Shown here in pieces: positions 1-9,700 of a stretch of 20,571 nt of DNA (its first letter is position 1; the number at the start of each line of letters is the position of its first letter). This DNA comes from CAZHZT01 sp964537285. GTDB lineage: Bacteria > Bacteroidota > Bacteroidia > Chitinophagales > Saprospiraceae. The stretch is taken from positions 1 to 20,571 of the forward strand of contig CAZHZT010000104.1 in assembly GCA_964537285.1 (NCBI GenBank). The letters are read 5' to 3'. The translations under genes were made by a program, and so were the position numbers. The notes beneath the pieces were generated by a model that ran no database searches, had not been told where the DNA came from, and saw nothing but the letters and a program-made list of their open reading frames with translations.

Positions 1-592
1 TAAGCTCGCAGGTCGTTTGGTTATCGGTGATCGTGACCGTGTAGATGCCCGCTTCTAAATCTATTAATACCGTCGAGCCATCAAATTGATCCTCCGACCA
101 ATCTATGGTATAATCGCCACTGCCGTTTAAGATCGTGATCGTGATGCTGCCTAAGGTATTGCCGTCGCAGCTCACGCCCGTTACTTCCGCCTCAATCTCC
201 AGTGGATTCTCTTCCTCGATCGTGAAGCTCTCTATGAGTTCGCAGGTCGTTTGGTTATCGGTGATCGTGACCGTGTAGATGCCGGCTTCTAAATCTATTA
301 ATACCGTCGAGCCATCAAATTGATCCTCTGACCAATCTATTGTATAATCGCCACTGCCGTTTAAGATCATGATCGTGATACTGCCTAAGGTATTGCCATC
401 GCAGCTCACGCCCGTTACTTCCGCTTCAATTTCTAATGGATTCTCTTCTTCGATCGTGAAGCTTTCTATAAGCTCGCAGGTCGTTTGGTTATCGGTGATC
501 GTGACCGTGTAGATGCCCGCTTCTAAATCTATTAATACCGTCGAGCCATCAAATTGATCCTCCGACCAATCTATGGTATAATCGCCACTGCC
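1..592 (-). repeat. Near-identical 234-bp tandem repeats inside the adhesin gene
   Basis: The segment CGCAGGTCGTTTGGTTATCG recurs at 7, 241 and 475, a period of exactly 234 bp (78 codons), so the frame is kept. Two units are seen whole or nearly whole and a third in part. Similarity drops abruptly at about 592, inside a module whose other half is diverged. By eye the copies differ at only about a dozen positions per unit, many of them silent. The encoded unit contains WSEDQFDGSTVLIDLEAGIY and a conserved Cys-Asp-Gly. The array probably continues to the left of the window. Confidence 0.95.
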
Positions 593-2404
593 TTCCATAA
601 TGGTTATAGAAATACTCCCAAGGGTAGAACCATCGCATGAAACACCGTTTATGGTTTCTTTTACAGAAAGATTTGTAGAATTCTCTAGATTAATTGTAGA
701 GACGGTTTGACAACCATTGCTATCGGTAATTGTAACAGAATAGTTTCCTTCTGAAAGTCCGGTAAGATCTTCAATATTTCCAATATTTGGATCACTCCAA
801 TCAAAATTATAAGGCGCATCTCCACCAGAAACCGTAAGATCAATTGCTCCGTTGGCTTCACCACAGGTAGGTTGAATAGTTTCGACAGTTGCTGCTACAA
901 TAATTGACGGTGCTATAGAAACAGAAGTACTGGAAAAACTGCCTGCCAGGTCAGTAACCGTAACAGAATAGATTCCCGCAGGTAAATCTTCGATTGTATT
1001 TCCATTTTCTCCCGGAATACTCCATTGGTAAGTATAGGGAGGAATTCCTACAATAACATTTACAGTTATACTACCGTCGCTATCTCCTTCACACAAAATA
1101 CTATCTACATCCACCTCAAATTGCAGGGTATCTGTTGGAAAAATAATTGTATCCGCTCCGGTACAGCCAATTGCATCGGTGACGGTTACAGTATACACCC
1201 CTGGTCCGACATTCGAAACTGACGAGCCAGAGGCATTAATATTCCAATCGTACTGAAATGGAGCTGTTCCTCCGTTTACAGAAACATTCAACTCACCATC
1301 TGTACAAGCATTACATGATGGAGGAACACCTGTAAGATCAACATCTAAATCCGGAGAAGCACTCACTGTAAACGGAAGGATAAGCAAACATCCCAGGCTA
1401 TCGGTAACCGTTACATCATAATTTCCAGGCAATAAACCACTGATTCCCGTTGTGGTTTCTCCTGTACTCCACTCAATAATTATTGGGGCTTTCCCATCGA
1501 AAACAACGACTTCTGCAGTACCTAATATACTATTATCGCAATTAACATCAGTTTGAAAAACTCCTGCATCTATACTTGTTGAAAGGTTTACATGGGCCGT
1601 ATCAATACCGAAACAACCATTAACATCTGTGGCTGTAACAGTGTAAATCCCCGGGAGGAGACTGTCAATGAAAGCTCCTTGTTCGCCGTTACTCCAAAAG
1701 TAAGTATAAGGCGGCTCGCCACCGCTTGCTATTGCTGTTGCCGTTCCATCCATTCCGGAAGCACAAGTTACACTCGTTCCGGTTGCCACTACATCGATAC
1801 TTAATTCCGGGTAAATGACATCAAAAAACACTTTTTCACAACCATTATTATCTGTTACAGTAACCGAAATTGGCCCCAAGGGTAAGTTTTCTACAAAAGT
1901 ACCTGTAAAAGTACTGTCATGGCTCCATAGATAATCGTACGGGGGACTACCTCCAAAGACAAAAATCGATGCCGTTCCATCATCTATACCCGCACAAGTA
2001 GTTCCTTCTACATCAAGTATTCCAATTAAACCGGAGGGTTGTGAAATCGATACAGAAGCTGTCGCCGTTTCTCCTGCAGCATCTGTTACGGTTACGGTAT
2101 ATGTGCCCTGCTCAAGGTTACTTATTGAGGCTGTAGTAGCACCATTGCTCCATGCATAGGAATATGGAGGCGTTCCGTCCTCCGCTACAGCAGTAGCTAT
2201 GCCATCATTAGCTCCTTTACAACTGATATTCTCTGAAGTCACTGTGACAGTTAACATCAGAGCTAGGGTAGCCTGGTAAAAAGCCATTAGAAAAGCAGGT
2301 AATCCGAGAACGACGCTAGCAGTAATCAGATAAGATTTATTAAACAGACTGAAGGAAAAAAGCCGTTGGAAGTTATGCTTCAGAAATGAATAGAAAGGCT
2401 TCAT
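1..2404 (-). CDS. SprB-repeat giant surface adhesin, N-terminal part (runs off left edge)
   Basis: The reading frame is open from an ATG at 2404 to the left edge, giving 801 codons with no stop, so only the N-terminal part is visible. Residues 1-23 are basic and aromatic. A hydrophobic stretch at about 25-52 probably acts as a long signal peptide or anchor. From about residue 49 there are nearly ten consecutive modules of 72-79 residues, each with a Cys, then DG or LG, then PPYxYxWS, then a G(I/T)YTVTVTD core. This is the SprB repeat pattern (PF13573) of Bacteroidota gliding and adhesion proteins, which are usually exported by the type IX system and carried on the cell surface. The type IX C-terminal sorting domain would lie outside the window. 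The gene follows porP/sprF and an OmpA gene in the same direction, the usual setting for such adhesins. The last modules are almost identical (see the tandem repeat). Family assignment is firm; a role in gliding rather than plain adhesion is inferred. Confidence 0.9.
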   Translation of the reverse strand, partial: MKPFYSFLKHNFQRLFSFSLFNKSYLITASVVLGLPAFLMAFYQATLALMLTVTVTSENISCKGANDGIATAVAEDGTPPYSYAWSNGATTASISNLEQGTYTVTVTDAAGETATASVSISQPSGLIGILDVEGTTCAGIDDGTASIFVFGGSPPYDYLWSHDSTFTGTFVENLPLGPISVTVTDNNGCEKVFFDVIYPELSIDVVATGTSVTCASGMDGTATAIASGGEPPYTYFWSNGEQGAFIDSLLPGIYTVTATDVNGCFGIDTAHVNLSTSIDAGVFQTDVNCDNSILGTAEVVVFDGKAPIIIEWSTGETTTGISGLLPGNYDVTVTDSLGCLLILPFTVSASPDLDVDLTGVPPSCNACTDGELNVSVNGGTAPFQYDWNINASGSSVSNVGPGVYTVTVTDAIGCTGADTIIFPTDTLQFEVDVDSILCEGDSDGSITVNVIVGIPPYTYQWSIPGENGNTIEDLPAGIYSVTVTDLAGSFSSTSVSIAPSIIVAATVETIQPTCGEANGAIDLTVSGGDAPYNFDWSDPNIGNIEDLTGLSEGNYSVTITDSNGCQTVSTINLENSTNLSVKETINGVSCDGSTLGSISITIMEGSGDYTIDWSEDQFDGSTVLIDLEAGIYTVTITDNQTTCELIESFTIEEENPLEIEAEVTGVSCDGNTLGSITIMILNGSGDYTIDWSEDQFDGSTVLIDLEAGIYTVTITDNQTTCELIESFTIEEENPLEIEAEVTGVSCDGNTLGSITITILNGSGDYTIDWSEDQFDGSTVLIDLEAGIYTVTITDNQTTCEL

Positions 2405-2455
2405 ATTGCGGAAAATTCTTTATAATTTAATTAGATTATTTCGCGATTTTAAATG

Positions 2456-4975
2456 CTAGTTCTCTTTGTCTATATTTCCATTCGAATTGTATTTGCCATT
2501 GGAGGTTGGTTCTACACCAAGTATTTCTACTCTTCTGGATCTAGCGGCTTTGACACTGTATTCTGATGTACATTTATCATCCTCTTCATCTGGCACATCT
2601 TTGGACTCTGTTTCTCCGAGTGAGATCGGAGGCTTGATTTCTAGTTTACCTTGTTCTTGATATTTGCTAAAAATATCCTCCAGGTAGTCAATAACACTAT
2701 CAATACGGCGATCAGTGAGGAATTGATTATAATCACTTTTTGCCCGGGGGCTTGCATAACCCCTTATATAAATAATTAATTTTTGCCCATCATCCAACTG
2801 ATCTAAATACCCAGACAAAACGTCCTTAAATCGCTTCAATTTTTCAAACTCCCCTTTTACTTCATTTTCAAAAAACAGCTCCAGATCAACCAAGTCTTGC
2901 GCATCAAACTTATCTATACACGATTTTAGAGTCGGGTTTTGATACTGACGGTAGTAATATGGCCGTCTTTTATTGTAATAATCCTTCCAAGCTTCATCAT
3001 AAGCCTGGTTAGATTGACTAACCCCTCTTCTTGGAGGCCCTGGTTTATCATTATCAAAGTAAAGCTTAATCGTATCCAGTTCAACCCTTACGAGAGAAAC
3101 CTTTTCTTGCTGTACATAAGGTTCACAAAGGCCTGAAGGCATTTCTGTAGTAATTGTTTTAGAAAGATATCCTTTCTTAGAGAATCTCAAAGTATACTTT
3201 GCTCCCTGTTCTACGTCATCATATTCATATTCATATCCATCGGGATTATAGTCTACTTTATATGCTTCGCCCGCTTCATCAATCCATTTTACGGTAACTC
3301 CGTTAAGAGGTTTATCGATGGTGTTATCATATGTTCTTACGATTAAGTCTACATCGGGAAGAAGATTAATATTTCCTGTAAAGATGGAATCGGTTTCCAG
3401 GTTATAGGTACTGATTCGAAAGGTGTCTGAACCAAATCCGTTCTTAATAGCAATGATCTCATACTGCTGGTCAAGTTCGAGTTCTAACTTTACTGTATCT
3501 CTACCGATATTATCCTGTTCGATCTCCTCCTTGGAGTCAAGGTTTTTTATGAGAAAAGCCACATTTCGAAGGGGTTTTTCATTACAAAAAGCCAAAAGGT
3601 GAAGCTCCGCCTCTATTTGATCGATACTAGTAGAAAAGATATCCGGGCAGCAAGTTTTGGAATCCAGGTCAGGATATTTCACTCCTTCCCTATTAGAAGA
3701 GAAAAAAGCAAGGACTCCCAGAGAGTCCAAAAAGAAGTGGGTATCATCATAACTGCTATTTAGCGGATATCCAAGATGCGTAATTTCGCCCCATCCATTA
3801 GCCCTTTTCTTTGTACGATTGATATCGAAGCCTCCAATGTTTCTGTGTCCATTTGAACTAAAGTATAGAAACTTATATTTATTGTCATAAAATGGAGTGA
3901 TATCATCTTCATCAGTATTTACAAAATCAAGGTTTTGAACATCAATCGCCTTTCCATTTTCATCTAAAGGGGCGAACCAGATGTCCAGCCCTCCTCGACC
4001 ACCGTCTCTGTTGGAAACAAAATATAAGATTTCCCTATCTTCTCTTTCGTCATAACCAATATTAGGCTGTGTTGAAGAGAATGAATCAAGATTCACCAAT
4101 TCTCCCACATCAATAGCTTCTCCCCATATAGTATCATTTATCCCTTCGATAATGACCTGATTCCGGAAATAAATTTTACAATTAATTTCCAAGCCATTTT
4201 TATATTCACAAATAGTAAAGTAAAGGCGGCTTCTATCTTTACTGAAGGCAGTATGTGCGGTGTGTTTTTTAGGAACATTAATATCTCCGCCCAGTGTATC
4301 CCCCCTTTGAATAACAGCCGCGTTGGTATCCACATCAGCTAGTAAGATCCTCGATATTGGCCTGGGAGGGATATATTTATCGGTTTCATTTTCGAACCTC
4401 AGGGAAGAATAATAAAGCTTTCCATTGATCCAGTAGGGGCCGAAGTCGGTATATTTAGTATTTACATTACTATAAAGAGAAGTATCTAAATGAATGATTT
4501 CACTCAGGATAGGCGACTCTGCGTCTCTTACAACATCTCTGGCCCATTTACATTCCTCGATTTCTTTTTTAGCGGTTTGGATTATATCTTCATCGACCTT
4601 TCCTTCTTGTTCCAGGATGAAGTTTTCGAGTTCTGTCCAGGCTACATCGTATTTGCCTTGACTTTTCATCACAAGCCCTAAGCCGAAACGAGCCAGCGGG
4701 TACTTGTCAGCATGATTAGATTCCAATATTCGCTTATATCCCTCTTCGGCTCTGTCATAGGCTTTATACATCCGTGCAGCTTCGGCAAATTTGTAGAGAT
4801 TGCTATGCCTGTTTTTATCCACCTCGTATACAGTAAGAAAAAGTTCATAAGCAGCTCTGTAGTTTTTTTCTTCCAGTGCTTTTTCGCCGGCTTTTTCGTA
4901 GGCTCGTAATCCCTGTGCGTTCAATAGGTTGCCCATCAAAAAAATAGATAGGCCAATCATAATAATTCGGACCAT
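2456..4975 (-). CDS. PorE-like OmpA-family protein with TPR, PD40 and regulatory-like domains
   Basis: An 839-aa protein with a signal peptide (MVRIIMIGLSIFLMGNLLNA, cut before QG). Residues about 24-150 are TPR-like helical repeats. Residues about 240-450 hold several PD40/WD40-like beta-propeller blades (LYFTI, ILYFVSNRDGG, FLYFSSNGHRNIGG, AFFSSNREG). Residues about 465-615 look like two carboxypeptidase-regulatory-like beta domains. Residues about 685-815 are an OmpA C-terminal domain with IYIRGYASPRA, NQFLTDRRIDSV and ARSRRVEI. This order matches PorE-type proteins, which link type IX secretion or gliding complexes to peptidoglycan. The usual GHTD acidic residue is replaced in GYASPRA, while the arginine in LTDRRIDSV is kept, so peptidoglycan binding may be altered. 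It sits 36 bp after porP/sprF and 51 bp before the adhesin, apparently in one operon. A purine-rich AGGAAA lies 8 bases before the ATG. Confidence 0.9.
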   Translation of the reverse strand: MVRIIMIGLSIFLMGNLLNAQGLRAYEKAGEKALEEKNYRAAYELFLTVYEVDKNRHSNLYKFAEAARMYKAYDRAEEGYKRILESNHADKYPLARFGLGLVMKSQGKYDVAWTELENFILEQEGKVDEDIIQTAKKEIEECKWARDVVRDAESPILSEIIHLDTSLYSNVNTKYTDFGPYWINGKLYYSSLRFENETDKYIPPRPISRILLADVDTNAAVIQRGDTLGGDINVPKKHTAHTAFSKDRSRLYFTICEYKNGLEINCKIYFRNQVIIEGINDTIWGEAIDVGELVNLDSFSSTQPNIGYDEREDREILYFVSNRDGGRGGLDIWFAPLDENGKAIDVQNLDFVNTDEDDITPFYDNKYKFLYFSSNGHRNIGGFDINRTKKRANGWGEITHLGYPLNSSYDDTHFFLDSLGVLAFFSSNREGVKYPDLDSKTCCPDIFSTSIDQIEAELHLLAFCNEKPLRNVAFLIKNLDSKEEIEQDNIGRDTVKLELELDQQYEIIAIKNGFGSDTFRISTYNLETDSIFTGNINLLPDVDLIVRTYDNTIDKPLNGVTVKWIDEAGEAYKVDYNPDGYEYEYDDVEQGAKYTLRFSKKGYLSKTITTEMPSGLCEPYVQQEKVSLVRVELDTIKLYFDNDKPGPPRRGVSQSNQAYDEAWKDYYNKRRPYYYRQYQNPTLKSCIDKFDAQDLVDLELFFENEVKGEFEKLKRFKDVLSGYLDQLDDGQKLIIYIRGYASPRAKSDYNQFLTDRRIDSVIDYLEDIFSKYQEQGKLEIKPPISLGETESKDVPDEEDDKCTSEYSVKAARSRRVEILGVEPTSNGKYNSNGNIDKEN

Positions 4976-5011
4976 AATGTTGATTTCCTGTAAGTAATGT
5001 AAGTGGTATTT

Positions 5012-6091
5012 TTAAAAAATCGGACAAATTTTGATCGGATCTGGAACTACTCTGCGAATGTAGTAAATTACAGATACCTCAGGGCCTCCATAATAATCGT
5101 TGGCCACGTTAAATTCAGATAAAGTAACGTCATAACTTAACCCGAACTGCCAGTCTCTAAAGTGAAAAATCACCTGAGGAATAAGAGCATCTTTATTTTC
5201 AAAGATTCTATATCCAACGGCTAAGTCCAAAGCCGTTTTTCGAGCGACTTGTTGGTTAATATGAATTCTTACTCCTGCCATTGGGAGGAGCTGATCGTAT
5301 TTACCCTGGGCTTGCCACATCAAATTTGCCAGCAAATCAATATCATCATCTAAAGTAAATACGGACTGACCATACACACTAAAGCGGTAAGGCAGTACGG
5401 GGTCAGCATCATTGGTTGGGACGGCATTATTCGTTAGAAAACTTTGTCGGGCCTGATTAATATGATACCAACCAACCCCTATATCAAACTTATTACGTTT
5501 TCCTGATTTCCGTGGATCGAATGATCTCGCCTGATAATGCCAGTTAAAACCTGCTCCAAAATCAAAACCGATAATGGTTGGGTTGTTATCAAAGGCCTCA
5601 CCACTAGGGTTGGAAGGGCTATAGACACCATCTTGATATTGTAGATCAAAAGATAGTTCATCTGTTCTAAACCCTCTTTGAAAACCTCCGACTTGAACTC
5701 CAGCGGTAATAAAATGATGCTGACTCAATTGCAGGGTAAGCGATCCCATCCCGGCGAGATGATTATTGGTCAATTTGCTATCTCCCGCAAAATCATGATT
5801 AAAAACCAGCCCAAAACCAAAGCGGGTATTACTCTGCCACCCCGGATACTTAACATAATCAAAACCAGCCGAAAACGTACGGAAGGGTACTGGTATCGAG
5901 CTACCATCCCACTGGCTTCGATAATTTCCTACGAATCGGATGTCCCCGGGGAAAACCCCTGTCAGAGCAGGGTTGAGATTAAAAGGGGAGTTCGTGAATT
6001 GAGAGAAGTGAACATCCTGAGCCTTTCCCTGAAAAGGAAGAAGTAGGGTAGCCAGTACTGAAATTACGAGGGTGTAAAAATATGATTTCAC
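5012..6091 (-). CDS. PorP/SprF family type IX secretion membrane protein
   Basis: A 359-aa outer-membrane beta-barrel protein. Residues 1-24 form a signal peptide ending GKAQ, followed by the hallmark N-terminus DVHFSQFTNSPFNLNPALTG of the PorP/SprF family. The remainder is alternating beta-strand sequence (FGFGLVFNHDFAGDSKLTNN, LDLAVGYRIFENKDALIPQV) and ends in an aromatic-rich strand. Family members bind or localise particular type IX cargo, typically the large adhesin encoded next to them. Here that is the SprB-repeat protein two genes downstream, which makes this a SprF-like partner by context. The start codon is GTG at 6091. An overlapping ATG two bases upstream would hit a stop at once, and a good ribosome binding site (AAGGA, 5 bases away) supports GTG. 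It is the first gene of the leftward operon, and its promoter must lie in 6092-6185 or beyond the palindrome. Confidence 0.92.
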   Translation of the reverse strand: MKSYFYTLVISVLATLLLPFQGKAQDVHFSQFTNSPFNLNPALTGVFPGDIRFVGNYRSQWDGSSIPVPFRTFSAGFDYVKYPGWQSNTRFGFGLVFNHDFAGDSKLTNNHLAGMGSLTLQLSQHHFITAGVQVGGFQRGFRTDELSFDLQYQDGVYSPSNPSGEAFDNNPTIIGFDFGAGFNWHYQARSFDPRKSGKRNKFDIGVGWYHINQARQSFLTNNAVPTNDADPVLPYRFSVYGQSVFTLDDDIDLLANLMWQAQGKYDQLLPMAGVRIHINQQVARKTALDLAVGYRIFENKDALIPQVIFHFRDWQFGLSYDVTLSEFNVANDYYGGPEVSVIYYIRRVVPDPIKICPIF

Positions 6092-6185
6092 ATTTATCCT
6101 TTTTTAGTGAACTAAATAGCTTAAATATAATATAATTCAATTGTTTTTCACGCTATAAACCAAAGGCTTTAACATAAAAACTTTA

Positions 6186-6375
6186 TTAAGGGATCAGGAA
6201 AATAATACCCTACCCATTTTACTTGTCCTTTTTTCCTCAGGCTTTGTTGGAAAGCCTCGCCGTACCTTTGGGTCCCGAAGGCATTCGGGACAAGTTATGC
6301 CTACGTTTTCCGCCTAGCCTGAGAAAAAAATTACTTCGCAAAATTTGGGTAGCTTATTAATTGCCTAATCCCTAA
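6186..6375. repeat. 190-bp compound palindrome P1
   Basis: Nested inverted repeats lie between the divergent porP/sprF and histidine kinase genes. The outer arms pair TTAAGGGATCAGG (6186) with CCTAATCCCTAA (ending 6375). They continue through CTACCC/GGGTAG and a T-rich tract ending CTCAGGC (left) paired with GCCTGAGAAAAA (right). At the centre is a perfect 8-bp hairpin, GTCCCGAA-ggca-TTCGGGAC (6272-6291). The region between the CTCAGGC arms and the central hairpin is only partly complementary. No open reading frame or clear target duplication is associated with it. Confidence 0.8.
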
Positions 6376-6455
6376 CATTTCATAAAAAAAACAATTCACA
6401 ATATAAGTAGGATCGTATAAAATTACCGTTACTTATCTTCGGCTTTGGAAATTTC

Positions 6456-6564
6456 GTTCTTTGACAAATTGTGTGGAACTTCAAAATGATAACCCTTGAA
6501 TGCCCTTGTGGCTGAAAGGATGATTATTTTGAAGTTCCATTATCCACAATTTATGTCAAAGAAC
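6456..6564 (-). mobile_element. Palindromic MITE-like element, family A copy 1
   Basis: A 109-bp inverted-repeat element. The left arm begins GTTCTTTGACAAATTGTG (short arm). The right arm, read on the opposite strand, begins GTTCTTTGACATAAATTGTG (long arm). Both continue into TGGAACTTCAAAAT. A 35-40 base core separates the arms and contains TGCCCTTGTGGCTGAAAGG. The long arm is on the right, so this copy is inverted relative to the others. It is bracketed by the perfect 8-bp direct repeat GGAAATTT (6447-6454 and 6566-6573), each separated from the element by one base, as expected of a target-site duplication. It encodes nothing. Confidence 0.85.
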
Positions 6565-6668
6565 TGGAAATTTTAGACAATAATGCGCTGATTTTGGGAA
6601 AATTCGGTTGAAAGAAAACGCAAACTCTATTAGTGGGACTATAACCTTTACAAGTTGCGCAGTGAATC

Positions 6669-6682
6669 AAGTCATATGACTT
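6669..6682. promoter_or_regulatory. 14-bp perfect palindrome upstream of the histidine kinase
   Basis: AAGTCATATGACTT is a perfect dyad 67 bp before the kinase start at 6750, in otherwise AT-rich leader DNA after the family A element. Its size and place fit a dimeric regulator binding site, but no regulator is known for it and chance cannot be excluded. I could not identify a clear Bacteroidota -33/-7 promoter here. Confidence 0.3.
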
Positions 6683-6749
6683 ATTCATATAGACAAAGGA
6701 CGTAATATTTCTACCAAAAACCATACCAAGCCTAAAAAAAATAAGTATA

Positions 6750-9700
6750 ATGGCACATATTTTGGAGGTTTTCTCATTCCTGCGGGCTTTCTCAAAAATG
6801 AATGGCATGAAAAATAAAAAATTTTACTCCCTACTCTTGCTCAGCTTACTGTTCATAGGCCTTAGTGTCGGGGGATACTTTTTTTTCCGTCAAAACCAAT
6901 CTACTGAATCTTTTGTCTCGAATATCGAACGCTATCTTCATGAACAGGAAGACGCGCTCAAAAAAATGCTAAATGAAAAAGACATCATTGACAAACAACT
7001 ACTCGGATTCAGAACCTCACAAAACAGCCAATATGAAATTCCTGACAGTTCTCTGGCTGCCTGGGCCAAAAGCCCTTTTACTATTGCCATTTATCAAGAG
7101 GACACCCTTGTCTTTTGGAGCAATACCTCTGCACTTCCTTCCAATAATTTAATTCCTGAAAACACCTTTGAAAGCCGACAGTTAATTGAACTCAACAATG
7201 GAGTTTATGCTGCTTGGGCCAGAAGAGGCAAACACCCGGTCATTGGCCAATTTACATGGGTAGGCGTCATCCCGATCCAATACCATTTCAGATTAAAGAG
7301 TGATTATTTAATTGACCACTTCATGCCGCGTGCACCTTTTAATCATACCTTTAAAGTTTCCGATACTCCAGGTGATTACCCTATTCATTGGAAAAATGGA
7401 CAGGTGCTGACTTATCTTGAAGGAGAAACCTCTTCTCCTTCTTTCTATCAACAAATCATCATACTATCTTTCTTTGCAATAGGCTTTTTCTGCCTTAGCG
7501 TTGCTCTTACTCATATCGGCCAACATCTTTCTAATCGCTATCGATCAATTTTTGGATCACTCTTTTTGGTAGGCTCCATTATTTTTATAAAAGTTTTAAT
7601 AAGCTTTTTCATTTACAATAACTTTTTTGATCAGCTGGGCATCTTTGAAGAAACGCTTCCCTTCTCCTTTAATCGTTCACAAGGGGAGTTTATATTGAAT
7701 GCATTGCTTTTGCTATGGGGTGTTTTCTATTTACACGGTCGAAAAATCGGTGATAAAAATCTCGATGAACGGCCTTTCTGGGCTCGGGTCGGAATAGCGT
7801 TTTTAAATACGACTTCTATTCTTACAGCCCTTCTATTGATCATACTTTCCACTCACTACTTAGTGATGCAAACGGATGTTTCATTTATTTTTGAAACGGC
7901 TTTTAACCTGGAAACAGAAGGTGTGCTAATCATTATCGGGAGTATTTTATTGACCTTTGCATTTTTTCTTTTTGGTCATCATTTAATTTTGAATAATTAT
8001 AAAATGAACCTCCCTCTGCGCTGGCACTTTGTCATTGCGGTGGTTAGTGCAACGCTTGTTTTCTTTGTCAGCCTCTTCATCGATTTCTACATTCCTTCGT
8101 ATAAAGTATTTTTAATTTCATTGCTCACACTCTTGTTATTTGAGTTGTTTATCAGAAGCACTCAAAATGTAACCTCTTTCTTATTCCTTATTTGGCTTAC
8201 GCTACTTTCTGCACTGCTAAGCTTTTTGTTGTTTACCTATAGCAAAAATAAAGATATGCTTACGAGGCAACACTACGCACGCTCCTTACTGCCTTTAAGA
8301 GATTCTTTAGCAGAGAAGAACATTCAAGAATTAATATTCAAGATTAAAAACGATCCCGAAGTACAGAAGCTATGCACTCAAAGAGATACCACGCCTTTAA
8401 ACCGCGATAGCTTAAGGCGAAAAATTGACCAGCTCTATAAATCCAATGCATATTTATTCTATAATTATGGCTATAACTTTTATGCCTTTTTGGAGTCCGG
8501 AGGAAAAGCTTTTGAGGAACAAAAAACACTACTCGCCGATCTAATCCTGCCGCTTGACAAACAGACCGCTGTAAGCAATACCGTCAATCTATTATTTGGG
8601 TTTGACTCAAAGGACCGCCCTCTTTACAGAACATCAACGATCCTTGACATTTCTAATTCTTTTACTATTTTCCTTGATTTTCAGCGGCAAAAAATTGAAA
8701 AGTCGCAAGTTTATACCGAATTGCTTCAAGACAGGCCCTACAAAAACCTCAAACATCTCAAAAACTTTAACTATACGATATATTCTCCCAAAGATGTTAT
8801 TATTGACCAGGAGGGCAGCTACTCTTGGGAACTCGAAGATGATGACCTTCCAGAGCCCGGAAAGATTAAGGAGCGAGCTCGTTATCAACAAATTGCCTCA
8901 ATATACAGAGACAAGGAAGGCTATACAGCCATTGTTAGTAAACAGTCCGAGAGCTGGGACAAAATTCTGTCCCTGGCTTCTTTCATTTTCGCGCTCTTCA
9001 TAGTCTTTATATTGATATTATCCATTATAAACTCGGTAATCCAGGTCTTACCAGAACCCGTTAACCTCTCACTGGCCGGCCCTCCATCTTTGCGTCGCCT
9101 TTTTCAACTTATTTTTCTGGTTCTAACCGCTATATTTTTCATACTTATAGGTTTTACTACCTTGTCTTTTTTTCAGGAATCCAGAAAAGTATACCACGAT
9201 CAGCGTTTGCTCCGGAAAATGAATTCGATCCAGAAGGATGCGGACTTCGAGCTTGAGCTTTTAGATGTTGAACGCGATCAAAAACTTGCGGGTCTTACTC
9301 GTTTTATTCCTTCCTTCTCAGAAATTCACAAGATGGATATCAACCTCTACGACGAAAATGGCCGCCTGGTAAGGTCTTCAGAGGATGATTTCTTTGACAG
9401 TGGCCTTCAAGCCCCGGTTATTAACCCATTGGCGTTTCAAGCCCTTGCAATTAAACGACTACCAAGAGTCACCTTTGAAGAGAACATTGGAAAGCTTGAA
9501 TATCGCACGGGCTATGTATCTTTACAGGTAAAAGAAAAAGGTCAGAACTACACCCTGGGCTATTTGGGCTTACCTTATTACTCTAAACAAAGGCAAATGA
9601 GCAATGACGTCAACCTGTTCATGGGAAAAATACTAAATGTTTATGCCATACTTGTGCTGATCACAGCTACGATCTCCATCTATGCTGCCGGAAATATTAC

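Noticed and set aside
1..592. Possible CRISPR or satellite array
   Set aside because: The 234-bp period equals 78 codons in one open frame and the translation is the SprB repeat, with no spacer-repeat alternation.
6092..6185. Bacteroidota-type promoter for porP/sprF
   Set aside because: TATATTTA resembles the -7 box, but no TTG at the right distance was found, so I do not call it.
6551..6808. 85-codon minus-strand frame upstream of and overlapping the kinase start
   Set aside because: It begins inside the kinase N-terminus and ends in a family A arm, with no conserved features; judged a chance frame.
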